A stretch of DNA of 6,156 nucleotides from an uncultured Dysosmobacter sp. (GCA_934597465.1 CAKTSC010000095.1:1-6156); one strand, 5' to 3'; counted from the stretch's first letter, positions 1 through 5,167 are shown. The notes: generated by a model not told the origin, from the sequence alone. Translations and numbers: made by a program.

Positions 1-631
1 CAACACCGCAGCGCTGGCGGATCTCCCCGGCGATGGCCCGGGCCCGCTCCGACTTCGGCTCCTCGCAGTTGAGCAGGACGAGGAAGGGCTTCCCCAGCTC
101 CTGCAGCTCCCGGATGACCCGCTCCTCCGGCTCCCGGTAGTCCTCCCGGGGGATGCCCGCAATGCTGCCGTCGGTGGTGATGACGATGCCGATGGTGGAG
201 TGCTCCCGGATGACCTTCCGGGTACCGGTCTCCGCCGCCTCCGTCATGGGGATCTCATGGTCAAACCAGGGGGTGGTGACCATCCGGGGGGCGTCCCCCT
301 CCAGCTGGCCCATGGCTCCGGGCACCATGTAGCCCACGCAGTCGATGAGGCGGACGGAGACCGCTGCGCCCCCCTCCAGCGTCACCTGGGCGGCCTCCTC
401 CGGCACGAATTTGGGCTCCGCCGTCATGATCGTCCGACCGGAGCCGCTCTGGGGCAGCTCATCCCGGGCCCGCTCCCGGCGGTAGACGTTGTCAATGTGG
501 GGGATGACCTGCGTCTCCATGAAACGCTTGATGAAGGTGGACTTCCCCGTTCTGACCGGGCCCACGACGCCGATGTAGATGTCGCCCGCCGTCCGCGTGG
601 CGATGCTCTGGTAGATAGATGTGTTTGTCAT
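1..631 (-). CDS. spoIVA: Stage IV sporulation protein A (SpoIVA), N-terminal part, 3' end outside window
   Basis: SpoIVA is the mother-cell ATPase that polymerises on the outer forespore membrane to form the base of the spore coat and is also needed for cortex formation. The reading frame is open from ATG at 631 to the window edge: 210 codons of a protein that is about 490 residues in B. subtilis. Seen in the translation: Walker A GPVRTGKST at residues 24-32; the family segment DELPQSGSGRTIMTAEPKF starting at residue 58; Walker B-type RLIDCVGY with Asp97; and EHSTIGIVITTDGSI from residue 143. Residue numbers match the B. subtilis protein as I recall it with no gap through residue 97. The start is set by AAGGGA at 641-646, nine bases upstream, and by the family-typical N-terminus MTNTSIYQSIATRTAGDIY. 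One oddity: position 71, Thr in the B. subtilis TIMTTEP motif, is Ala here. The gene is divergent from the ABC operon. The identification is very secure; the missing C-terminal half cannot be judged. Confidence 0.96.
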   Translation of the reverse strand, partial: MTNTSIYQSIATRTAGDIYIGVVGPVRTGKSTFIKRFMETQVIPHIDNVYRRERARDELPQSGSGRTIMTAEPKFVPEEAAQVTLEGGAAVSVRLIDCVGYMVPGAMGQLEGDAPRMVTTPWFDHEIPMTEAAETGTRKVIREHSTIGIVITTDGSIAGIPREDYREPEERVIRELQELGKPFLVLLNCEEPKSERARAIAGEIRQRCGV

Positions 632-669
632 AGTATCCCGTCCCTTTCCGCGCTCCATGCTGATGCTGT

Positions 670-698
670 ATCCTATGTTTCCTGGTGGGCAAGTATGC
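670..698 (-). promoter_or_regulatory. Sigma-E-like promoter of spoIVA
   Basis: Read on the minus strand, GCATACT (698-692) is followed by exactly 14 bases and then CATAGGAT (677-670). The B. subtilis sigma-E consensus as I recall it is KMATATT, 14-15 bases, CATACAMT, which gives 6 of 7 and 6 of 8 matches. Transcription would start near 662, leaving a leader of about 30 bases that contains the AAGGGA ribosome binding site. spoIVA is a known sigma-E gene in B. subtilis, and sipL in this window has the same arrangement. No start site has been mapped here, so this is a pattern match. Confidence 0.72.
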
Positions 699-706
699 CG
701 CCATGT

Positions 707-746
707 CCGGCCTGGAGGGGCCGGCGGAGGGGGGGCTCTTCCGCCG
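707..746. repeat. Overlapping GC-rich inverted repeats in the spoIVA/ABC divergent spacer
   Basis: CCGGCC (707-712) and GGCCGG (719-724) form a perfect 6-bp stem with a 6-base loop. CGGCGGA (722-728) and TCCGCCG (740-746) form a second perfect 7-bp stem that continues inward with G-U and G-C pairs. The two stems share bases 722-724, so they cannot form fully at the same time. Neither is followed by a clear T-run on either strand, so neither reads as a normal terminator. They lie just upstream of the spoIVA -35 element. The function is unknown, and chance in GC-rich DNA remains possible for stems this short. Confidence 0.35.
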
Positions 747-818
747 CGCAACCCCGGTTTTGTGCAGAATATCCAGTTTTGCTCGGTAGATTTTGTTTGG
801 TTTCTTCAATTTTCCCAC

Positions 819-848
819 TTTACAAGCAACGAATTAGCGTGGTAAACT
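819..848 (+). promoter_or_regulatory. Candidate vegetative promoter of the ABC operon
   Basis: TTTACA (819-824, 5 of 6 to TTGACA) is followed by 18 bases and TAAACT (843-848, 4 of 6 to TATAAT). It lies in the only clearly AT-rich patch of this spacer and about 50 bases upstream of the first gene of the operon. The -10 match is modest and other AT-rich hexamers nearby, such as TAATGT at 851-856, could serve instead, so the exact box assignment is uncertain. Confidence 0.38.
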
Positions 849-854
849 GCTAAT
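833..854. promoter_or_regulatory. Operator-like dyad ATTAGC-N10-GCTAAT
   Basis: ATTAGC (833-838) and GCTAAT (849-854) are perfect inverted arms separated by 10 bases, so the arm centres are 16 bases apart. The dyad covers the spacer and -10 region of the candidate promoter of the ABC operon, which is where a repressor would act. It is not followed by a T-run. Six-base arms in AT-rich DNA can arise by chance, so this is suggestive only. Confidence 0.28.
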
Positions 855-898
855 GTAATAAATGATACGGCACCGCCGTAGACAAGGAGGAACATAAC

Positions 899-1729
899 AT
901 GATGAAGAAACTGATGGCGCTGGCTCTTGCCGGTGTGATGACCCTTTCCCTGGCCGCCTGCGGGAACAGCAATACCCCCGCCGCGTCCTCCGGCTCCGGC
1001 AGCGCCGGCAGCGGCGAGGATACCGCCCTGACCTACGCCGTGGAGGCCGGCTCCGCCGGGGAGGAGGTTGCCAAGGAGAACGGCTTCGATGTGGTCTCTG
1101 TGGACTCCCAGGCCAAGGCCCTGATGGAGGTGGAGGCCGGTACCGCCGATGCCGCCATCATCGACCTGCTGATGGCCGGCGCCATGGTGGGCGAGGGCAC
1201 CAGCTATCCCGACCTGAAGGTCACCGACCAGAAGCTGAATTCCGAGGAGTACGGCATCGGCTGCCGCAAGGGCAGCGACCTGGCCTCCTACATCAACGCC
1301 GTTCTGGGCGAGGCCTACGCCGACGGTACCATGCAGACCATCGCTGAGACCTACGGCGTGCAGGAAGCCCTCCTCCCCCAGGAGACCAGCGAGTTCACCG
1401 CCTCTGAGGCGGACAGCGACGTGGCCTACATCCAGGACAAGGGCACGCTGATCGTCGGCATCACCAACTTCGCCCCCATGGACTACGAGGAGACGGCCGG
1501 CAGCGGCGAGTGGATCGGCTTTGACGCCGACATGGCAAAGCTTGTGGCAGAGAAGCTGGGCGTTGAGATCCAGTTCGTAGAGATCGAGTGGGACAACAAG
1601 GTCTTCGAGCTCAACGGCAAGACCATCGACGTGGTCTGGAACGGCATGACCCTCACCGACGCCGTGATGGAGGCCATGGAGTGCACCAACGCCTACTGCC
1701 AGAACGCCCAGGTGGTCATCACCAAGTAA
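899..1729 (+). CDS. ABC transporter substrate-binding lipoprotein (family 3), halves in permuted order
   Basis: This is the extracellular binding protein of a polar amino-acid-type importer, 276 residues. It has a lipoprotein signal peptide with lipobox LAAC and lipidated Cys21, then a Gly/Ser/Ala-rich linker to about residue 42. Usual family 3 order is an N-terminal half (GTLVVG...GFD.D.A...) followed by a C-terminal half (AV..GS.GE...). Here the C-terminal half comes first: AVEAGSAGEEVA from residue 47, DSQAKALMEVEAGTADAAIID to residue 89, EEYGIGCRKGSDL at 116-128 and ADGTMQTIAETYGV at 141-154. A linker then leads to the N-terminal half: GTLIVGITNFAPMDYEE from residue 182, GFDADMAKLVAEKLGV at 207-222, WDNKVFELNGKTIDVVWNGM to residue 250. 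It ends at NAQVVITK, where the hinge crossing normally lies. The frame is continuous with no frameshift. AAGGAGG at 884-890 lies eight bases before ATG 899; ATG 902 is an alternative. The family call is secure; the ligand is unknown. Confidence 0.9.
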   Translation: MMKKLMALALAGVMTLSLAACGNSNTPAASSGSGSAGSGEDTALTYAVEAGSAGEEVAKENGFDVVSVDSQAKALMEVEAGTADAAIIDLLMAGAMVGEGTSYPDLKVTDQKLNSEEYGIGCRKGSDLASYINAVLGEAYADGTMQTIAETYGVQEALLPQETSEFTASEADSDVAYIQDKGTLIVGITNFAPMDYEETAGSGEWIGFDADMAKLVAEKLGVEIQFVEIEWDNKVFELNGKTIDVVWNGMTLTDAVMEAMECTNAYCQNAQVVITK

Positions 1730-1761
1730 ATCCCCTTTCCGCCAACCAAGAAAACGACTTT

Positions 1762-1813
1762 CCATCGCCGCGAAGGCAGAGAGCACCCGCTCTCTGCCTT
1801 TGGGCGGCGATGG
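1762..1813 (+). other. Large intergenic stem-loop between binding-protein and permease genes
   Basis: The inner stem pairs 1773-1784 with 1789-1800 (12 perfect pairs, loop ACCC). The outer stem pairs CCATCGCCGC (1762-1771) with GCGGCGATGG (1804-1813), 10 perfect pairs. They are separated by a small 1-by-3 internal loop, for 22 pairs in all. No T-run follows the outer stem and only TTT follows the inner one, so full termination is unlikely. In transporter operons such a structure after the binding-protein gene commonly protects the upstream mRNA or lets only part of transcription through, giving excess binding protein. That role is inferred here; the structure itself is plain in the sequence. 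Confidence 0.75.
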
Positions 1814-1842
1814 GGCATCACGCTTTTGAAGGAGAATGACCC

Positions 1843-2568
1843 ATGTTCTGGACTGTTACCCTCTCCATCCTGCAGGGCTGCGGCGAGGCTGCCAAGCTCT
1901 TTTTCCTGACGCTGCTCTTCGCCCTGCCGCTGGGCCTGGTGGTGGCCTTCGGCTCCATGAACAAGTGGGCCCCCTTCCGCTTCCTGCTCCGGGGCAAGGG
2001 CACCCCCGGCGGCGTGTGGCGGGCGCTGGCCGCCTTCCGGCCCATCAGCGCCCTGACGAACCTCATCGTCTGGGTCATCCGGGGCACACCGCTGATTCTG
2101 CAGCTCATCATCATCTTCTACGGCCCCGGCATGTGGTTCAAGGCCAACCCCTGGAACGCCTTCTCCGACGGGCGGATGTTCGCCTGCACCCTGGCCTTCG
2201 TCATCAACTACGCCTGCTACTTCTCCGTCATCTACCGGGGCGGTATCGAGGGCGTCCCCGCCGGGCAGCGGGAGGCCGGGCAGGTCCTGGGCCTCACCCG
2301 GAGCCAGATCTTCTTCAAGGTCACACTGCTGCAGATGGTCAAGCGCATCGTGCCCCCCATGTCCAACGAGGTCATCACCCTGGTGAAGGACACCTCCCTG
2401 GCCCGGGTCATCGCCATCACGGAGATCACCAAGGCCGGTGAGGCCTTCATGAAATCCGCTGGCATCACCTGGCCCCTCTTCTACACGGCGGTCTTCTACC
2501 TGGCCTTCGTGGGCATCCTCACCATCCTCTTCCACTTCATTGAGCGCAAGCTCAGCTACTTCCGCTGA
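1843..2568 (+). CDS. Polar amino acid ABC transporter permease (HisM/GlnP type)
   Basis: This is the membrane-spanning subunit of the importer, 241 residues and close to the family's usual length. Hydrophobic segments lie at about residues 17-37, 70-93, 112-131 and 210-230, with further hydrophobic stretches between them. IRGTPLILQ at 79-87 is the characteristic motif of the HisM/GlnP family. The cytoplasmic EAA loop that docks on the ATPase begins at REAGQVLGLTRSQIFFKV (143-160), and LVKDTSLARVIAI at 180-192 is also family-typical. AAGGAG at 1829-1834 lies eight bases before the ATG. A 113-base spacer containing a large stem-loop separates it from the binding-protein gene, and only 14 bases separate it from the ATPase gene. 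There is one permease gene, so the channel is probably a homodimer. The family is secure; the transported compound cannot be read from the sequence. Confidence 0.94.
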   Translation: MFWTVTLSILQGCGEAAKLFFLTLLFALPLGLVVAFGSMNKWAPFRFLLRGKGTPGGVWRALAAFRPISALTNLIVWVIRGTPLILQLIIIFYGPGMWFKANPWNAFSDGRMFACTLAFVINYACYFSVIYRGGIEGVPAGQREAGQVLGLTRSQIFFKVTLLQMVKRIVPPMSNEVITLVKDTSLARVIAITEITKAGEAFMKSAGITWPLFYTAVFYLAFVGILTILFHFIERKLSYFR

Positions 2569-2582
2569 AAGGGGGACATACC

Positions 2583-3347
2583 ATGGCGATCCTGGACGTA
2601 CAGCACATTGAGAAGCACTTCGGCGGCACCCAGGTGCTGCGGGATATCAGCTTTTCCCTGGAGGAGGGCCAGGCCCTCTCCATCATCGGCTCCTCCGGCA
2701 GCGGTAAGACTACCCTGCTCCGCTGCCTGAACTTTCTGGAGACCCCGGACAAGGGCGTGATCTCCGTCCGGGGCGAGACGCTCTTTGACGCGGAGGACAC
2801 CCGCCGCCCCTCCGAGGCGGAGATCCGCCAGCGGCGGCTCCACTTCGGCCTGGTGTTCCAGTCCTTCAACCTCTTCCCCCAGTATACGGCCCTGCAGAAC
2901 GTCACCCTGGCCCGGGAGCTCATGGCCAAGGAAAACCACGAGAGCCGGGACGCCATCCTGCAGGAGGGCCGGGAGCTCCTGGGACGGATGGGCCTTGCCG
3001 ACCGGGCGGAGCACTACCCCCACCAGCTCTCCGGCGGTCAGCAGCAGCGGGTGGCCATTGCCCGGGCCCTGGCTCTGAAGCCGGACATCCTCTGCTTCGA
3101 CGAGCCCACCTCCGCCCTGGATCCGGAGCTCACCGGCGAGGTGCTGAAGGTCATCCGGTCTCTGGCTCAACAGAAGACCACCATGATCATCGTCACCCAC
3201 GAGATGGCCTTCGCCCGGGACGTGGCGGATCAGGTGATCTTCATGGACGGCGGCGTCATCGTGGAGCAGGGCCCCGCCCGGGAGGTCATCGACCACCCCC
3301 GGGAGGAGCGCACGAAGCACTTCCTCTCCCGCTTCGCCCAGCAGTAA
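2583..3347 (+). CDS. Polar amino acid ABC transporter ATP-binding protein (GlnQ/HisP type)
   Basis: This is the cytoplasmic ATPase that drives the importer, 254 residues. All nucleotide-binding elements are present: Walker A GSSGSGKTT at 36-44, Q-loop Gln93 in VFQSFNLFP, signature LSGGQQQR at 149-156, Walker B ILCFDEP at 169-175 with catalytic Glu174, D-loop SALD at 177-180, and switch His206 in VTHEM. LLRCLNFLE just after Walker A is typical of the GlnQ/HisP group. The ATG lies 14 bases after the permease stop, with the purine-rich AAAGGGGGA immediately upstream as ribosome binding site. It is the last gene of the operon, followed by two tandem hairpin terminators. Nothing is truncated or missing. 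Confidence 0.96.
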   Translation: MAILDVQHIEKHFGGTQVLRDISFSLEEGQALSIIGSSGSGKTTLLRCLNFLETPDKGVISVRGETLFDAEDTRRPSEAEIRQRRLHFGLVFQSFNLFPQYTALQNVTLARELMAKENHESRDAILQEGRELLGRMGLADRAEHYPHQLSGGQQQRVAIARALALKPDILCFDEPTSALDPELTGEVLKVIRSLAQQKTTMIIVTHEMAFARDVADQVIFMDGGVIVEQGPAREVIDHPREERTKHFLSRFAQQ

Positions 3348-3350
3348 GAA

Positions 3351-3386
3351 GAAAGCGCCGCGCCCGGGATCGGGCGCGGCACTTTC
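3351..3386. terminator. Hairpin terminator after the ABC operon, possibly bidirectional
   Basis: GCCGCGCCCG (3357-3366) pairs perfectly with CGGGCGCGGC (3371-3380) around the loop GGAT. After one C-A mismatch the stem continues with GAAAG (3351-3355) and CTTTC (3382-3386). On the plus strand it starts three bases after the ATPase stop and its descending arm ends in CTTTCC. On the minus strand it lies downstream of sipL and is followed by the T-rich CTTTCTTCTTAC. It can therefore serve both convergent units, although neither T-tract is long. Confidence 0.72.
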
Positions 3387-3400
3387 CGCTGTTTCTGCCA

Positions 3401-3434
3401 TCCGACAAGGAGTTTCCCTTGCCGGATACTTTTT
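3401..3434 (+). terminator. Second rho-independent terminator of the ABC operon
   Basis: TCCGACAAGG (3401-3410) pairs with CCTTGCCGGA (3417-3426), nine of ten pairs with one A-C mismatch, around the loop AGTTTC. TAC and a run of five T (3430-3434) follow directly. This is a textbook plus-strand terminator that backs up the hairpin at 3351-3386 and shields the sipL 3' end from read-through. Confidence 0.8.
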
Positions 3435-3467
3435 GCCTTTAGGAGCGGCCGCACCCATTTCCCGCGC

Positions 3468-5009
3468 TCAGACCCGCCGCCGGGGGATCAGCAGGAGCTG
3501 CCCCGTGTGGGCGTCCTCCTCACTCTCCAGGCCGTTGGCCGCCAGGATCACGGGGATCGTGCTGCGGCAGCGCTTGGCGAGATCCCACAGCTCCTCCTCC
3601 GGCCCCAGGCTCCGCAGCACCAGGGACGGCAGGCCCGCAAGCTCCAGCGGCGTCTCCTCCCAGTGGGCGGCGGCGATGCTGGCCCGCTTCCGCGTCCGGC
3701 AGCACTGGGCCCGGAACTCCAGGGCGAACCGCAGCTCGATGCCCCGCTCCCCCAGGCTCCCCTGGGGCTCCTCCGGGCAGCAGACCGTGGCCTCCAGGCG
3801 GCCGTCCTCCGGCCAGTCCATGGGGCAGCTCACCTCCACGCTGCGCTCCGCCGCCAGGGGTGCGCCGCCCTCGTCCAGGTAGAGGGCCCGGATGCGGCAG
3901 GTGCAGCGAAGGCTGCCGCCCTCCCCTTCCCGCAGCGCCGTCACGGCACCGCAGCGGACGGAGACATCCAGCAGCGTCTCCGCTACCACACCGACCTCCA
4001 GCAGCTCCCGGACGCTCTGGCGGCGAACGCCCAAGTCCTCGTACTCCGTCAGCAGCAGGGGCTCGGCCTCGTAGCTGAGCTCATAGGCGGTGCTGTAAAG
4101 ATCCCGCAGCAGCGTCAGCTCCACCTCCCGGCGGAGGAGGGCCACGGCATGGAGGGACAGCGTCACGGAAAGGCTCCGCCCCTCCCCTTCCCCGGCGGCC
4201 AGCTGGATATCACAGCCGCTGAGCTGCAGGCGGACTTCGGCGGTGGCCTCCGGCTCCTCGCCCCCCAGCTCCAGGATCTGCGAGAAGGGCAGCTCCCCCG
4301 CAGCGGAGCAGCACTTCCCCCCCGCCGTCCGGTAGAGGACGGAGAGGGAGAAGGCGCCCTTCACCAGAAGCTTTCCCCCCAGAAGTTTGCAGTCGCCTAC
4401 CAGGGGGGTGCAGCGGCCGGCCAGGATCTCCGCCGCCCCCTCCCGCCCGGCGGAGAGGCCCCAGGTGTCCGAAAAGGTGAAGTCCTTCTCCGCCACCCGG
4501 GTCAGGAGGGTGGTCTTCCGGCACTCCTGCCGCTTCTCCAGCCCTAGCTCCGGCGGGGCGCTGACGTCGCTGGAAAACTGCAGCGGCGCGGGGCGGCAGG
4601 GGCTCACGCGCACCGTCAGGCGGCAGCGGGTAAAGACCTTCCGGGGATTCAGGAGCCGGGTCTCCAGGCTCTCCACCCCCGCCTCCGCCAGGAGGCACAC
4701 CGCCTCCCCCATTCCCTCCGCCTGGGCGGTGAAGGGCAGGGAGAGGGCCAGGCTCCGGATGCCGCCCTCCCCGTCCGGAACGTAGAGCAGCGTCAGGCGC
4801 ACCACGCCGCTGACCTCCGCCCGGCCGCCGGAGACCTCCCGCCGGTGCAGGAAGGCCCTGCCCTCCGCGTCAATGATCCGGGCGATGTCCGGGCAGTAGT
4901 CCGGTACCACGGTCTCCGCCGTCTCCTCCTGGGTCACGGCCTGCTCCGCCCCGATGGCAAAGGCGTCCAGGGTGCTTTTCTTCCATTCCAATTCCATTCC
5001 TGCATCCAT
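3468..5009 (-). CDS. sipL: SipL-like spore coat morphogenetic protein (SPOCS/DUF3794 repeats plus LysM)
   Basis: SipL is the clostridial counterpart of SpoVID. It works in the mother cell, binds SpoIVA and encases the forespore in coat; in C. difficile the LysM domain carries the SpoIVA contact. The protein has 513 residues, no signal peptide and no membrane segment. SPOCS-like blocks occur at about 35-135 (starting VPDYCPDIARIIDAEG, with VSGVVRLTLLYVPDG), 190-285 (AEILAGRCTPLVGDCKLLGGK, then LSVLYR) and 335-440 (LEVGVVAETLLDVS, then CRIRALYLDEGG). A C-terminal LysM lies at about 465-510, with LWDLAKRCRSTIPVILAANGL followed by GQLLLIP. The start at 5009 has AAGGGG five bases upstream; Met5 at 4997 is a weaker alternative. 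A sigma-E-like promoter precedes it and spoVM lies just upstream. DUF3794-LysM proteins can be annotated only as LysM proteins, but linkage to spoIVA and spoVM favours SipL. Confidence 0.88.
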   Translation of the reverse strand: MDAGMELEWKKSTLDAFAIGAEQAVTQEETAETVVPDYCPDIARIIDAEGRAFLHRREVSGGRAEVSGVVRLTLLYVPDGEGGIRSLALSLPFTAQAEGMGEAVCLLAEAGVESLETRLLNPRKVFTRCRLTVRVSPCRPAPLQFSSDVSAPPELGLEKRQECRKTTLLTRVAEKDFTFSDTWGLSAGREGAAEILAGRCTPLVGDCKLLGGKLLVKGAFSLSVLYRTAGGKCCSAAGELPFSQILELGGEEPEATAEVRLQLSGCDIQLAAGEGEGRSLSVTLSLHAVALLRREVELTLLRDLYSTAYELSYEAEPLLLTEYEDLGVRRQSVRELLEVGVVAETLLDVSVRCGAVTALREGEGGSLRCTCRIRALYLDEGGAPLAAERSVEVSCPMDWPEDGRLEATVCCPEEPQGSLGERGIELRFALEFRAQCCRTRKRASIAAAHWEETPLELAGLPSLVLRSLGPEEELWDLAKRCRSTIPVILAANGLESEEDAHTGQLLLIPRRRV

Positions 5010-5036
5010 CCTTTCCCCTTGGTATGTCCTGCTGAG

Positions 5037-5065
5037 AGCTTATGCGCCAGAGCGGGCGGGTATGC
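5037..5065 (-). promoter_or_regulatory. Sigma-E-like promoter of sipL
   Basis: Read on the minus strand, GCATACC (5065-5059), 14 bases, then CATAAGCT (5044-5037). This gives 5 of 7 and 6 of 8 matches to the B. subtilis sigma-E consensus KMATATT-N14/15-CATACAMT as I recall it, and it is nearly the same as the spoIVA promoter in this window, with the same 14-base spacer. Transcription would start near 5030, giving a leader of about 20 bases. It lies in the 80-base gap after spoVM, just beyond the spoVM terminator hairpin. Confidence 0.7.
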
Positions 5066-5076
5066 CGGAAACGGGA

Positions 5077-5103
5077 AGGAGGAGGGATCTCATCCCTCCT
5101 CCT
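5077..5103 (-). terminator. Stem-loop overlapping the spoVM stop codon
   Basis: Bases 5077-5088 (AGGAGGAGGGAT) pair perfectly with 5092-5103 (ATCCCTCCTCCT), a 12-bp stem with the 3-base loop 5089-5091. On the minus strand it is followed by TTCCCGTTTCC, which is only moderately T-rich. The descending order puts the last spoVM codons (Gln-Glu-Glu-Gly) and its TGA (5092-5090) inside the stem and loop. It probably ends the spoVM transcript and insulates the sipL promoter a few bases further on. Confidence 0.62.
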
Positions 5104-5167
5104 GATGAAAGAGCCTGCGCAGCAGCCCCCGCAGGGCCTTGGGGGACTTCCAGACGATGATCCGCAT
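5090..5167 (-). CDS. spoVM: SpoVM-like amphipathic sporulation micro-protein (25 aa)
   Basis: SpoVM is the 26-residue amphipathic helix that inserts into the convex forespore outer membrane and anchors SpoIVA there. This frame encodes 25 residues starting MRIIVWKSPKALRG. Aligned without gaps to B. subtilis SpoVM (MKFYTIKLPKFLGG...), it shares Met1, Lys7, Pro9, Lys10, Leu12, Gly14 and Arg17, with hydrophobic residues at 15, 16, 19 and 20. Pro9 is the residue known to matter for curvature sensing. The start is fixed by AGGGAGG at 5178-5184, ten bases upstream. The same frame runs open further upstream to 5545, but that extension is Arg/Gly/Pro-rich and overlaps the neighbouring membrane-protein gene, so I reject it. 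It lies 17 bases after the 52-codon membrane gene and probably shares its transcript. The identification rests on a very short alignment plus the strong context of sipL and spoIVA. Confidence 0.85.
   Translation of the reverse strand: MRIIVWKSPKALRGLLRRLFHQEEG

Noticed and set aside
707..724. CCGGCC/GGCCGG hairpin as a terminator
   Set aside because: No gene ends nearby on either strand and no T-run follows on either side.
200..853. A 217-codon plus-strand frame opposite spoIVA
   Set aside because: It is a shadow of spoIVA that runs on into the promoter spacer, has Arg/His/Gly/Asp-rich composition and no family resemblance.
632..898. A riboswitch or T-box leader upstream of the ABC operon
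   Set aside because: I found no T-box sequence, no recognisable riboswitch core and no terminator with a U-tract; the likely leader after the candidate promoter is too short.
806..1786. A 326-codon open frame antisense to the binding-protein gene
   Set aside because: It mirrors the GC-rich third codon positions of the real gene, is low-complexity (Gly/Val/Leu/His-rich) and matches no family. The plus-strand lipoprotein in the same place is unmistakable.
1693..2535. A 280-codon antisense frame over the permease
   Set aside because: It is Asp/Glu/Gly/His-rich nonsense opposite a clear HisM-type permease, and it lacks a credible ribosome binding site.
2556..3458. A 300-codon antisense frame over the ATPase
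   Set aside because: It is a shadow of a gene with all ABC ATPase motifs, and it also crosses the operon terminators.
3507..4547. A 346-codon plus-strand frame opposite sipL
   Set aside because: It has Ala/Gln/Leu/Pro/Arg-rich composition typical of antisense GC-rich DNA; the minus strand encodes recognisable SPOCS and LysM domains.
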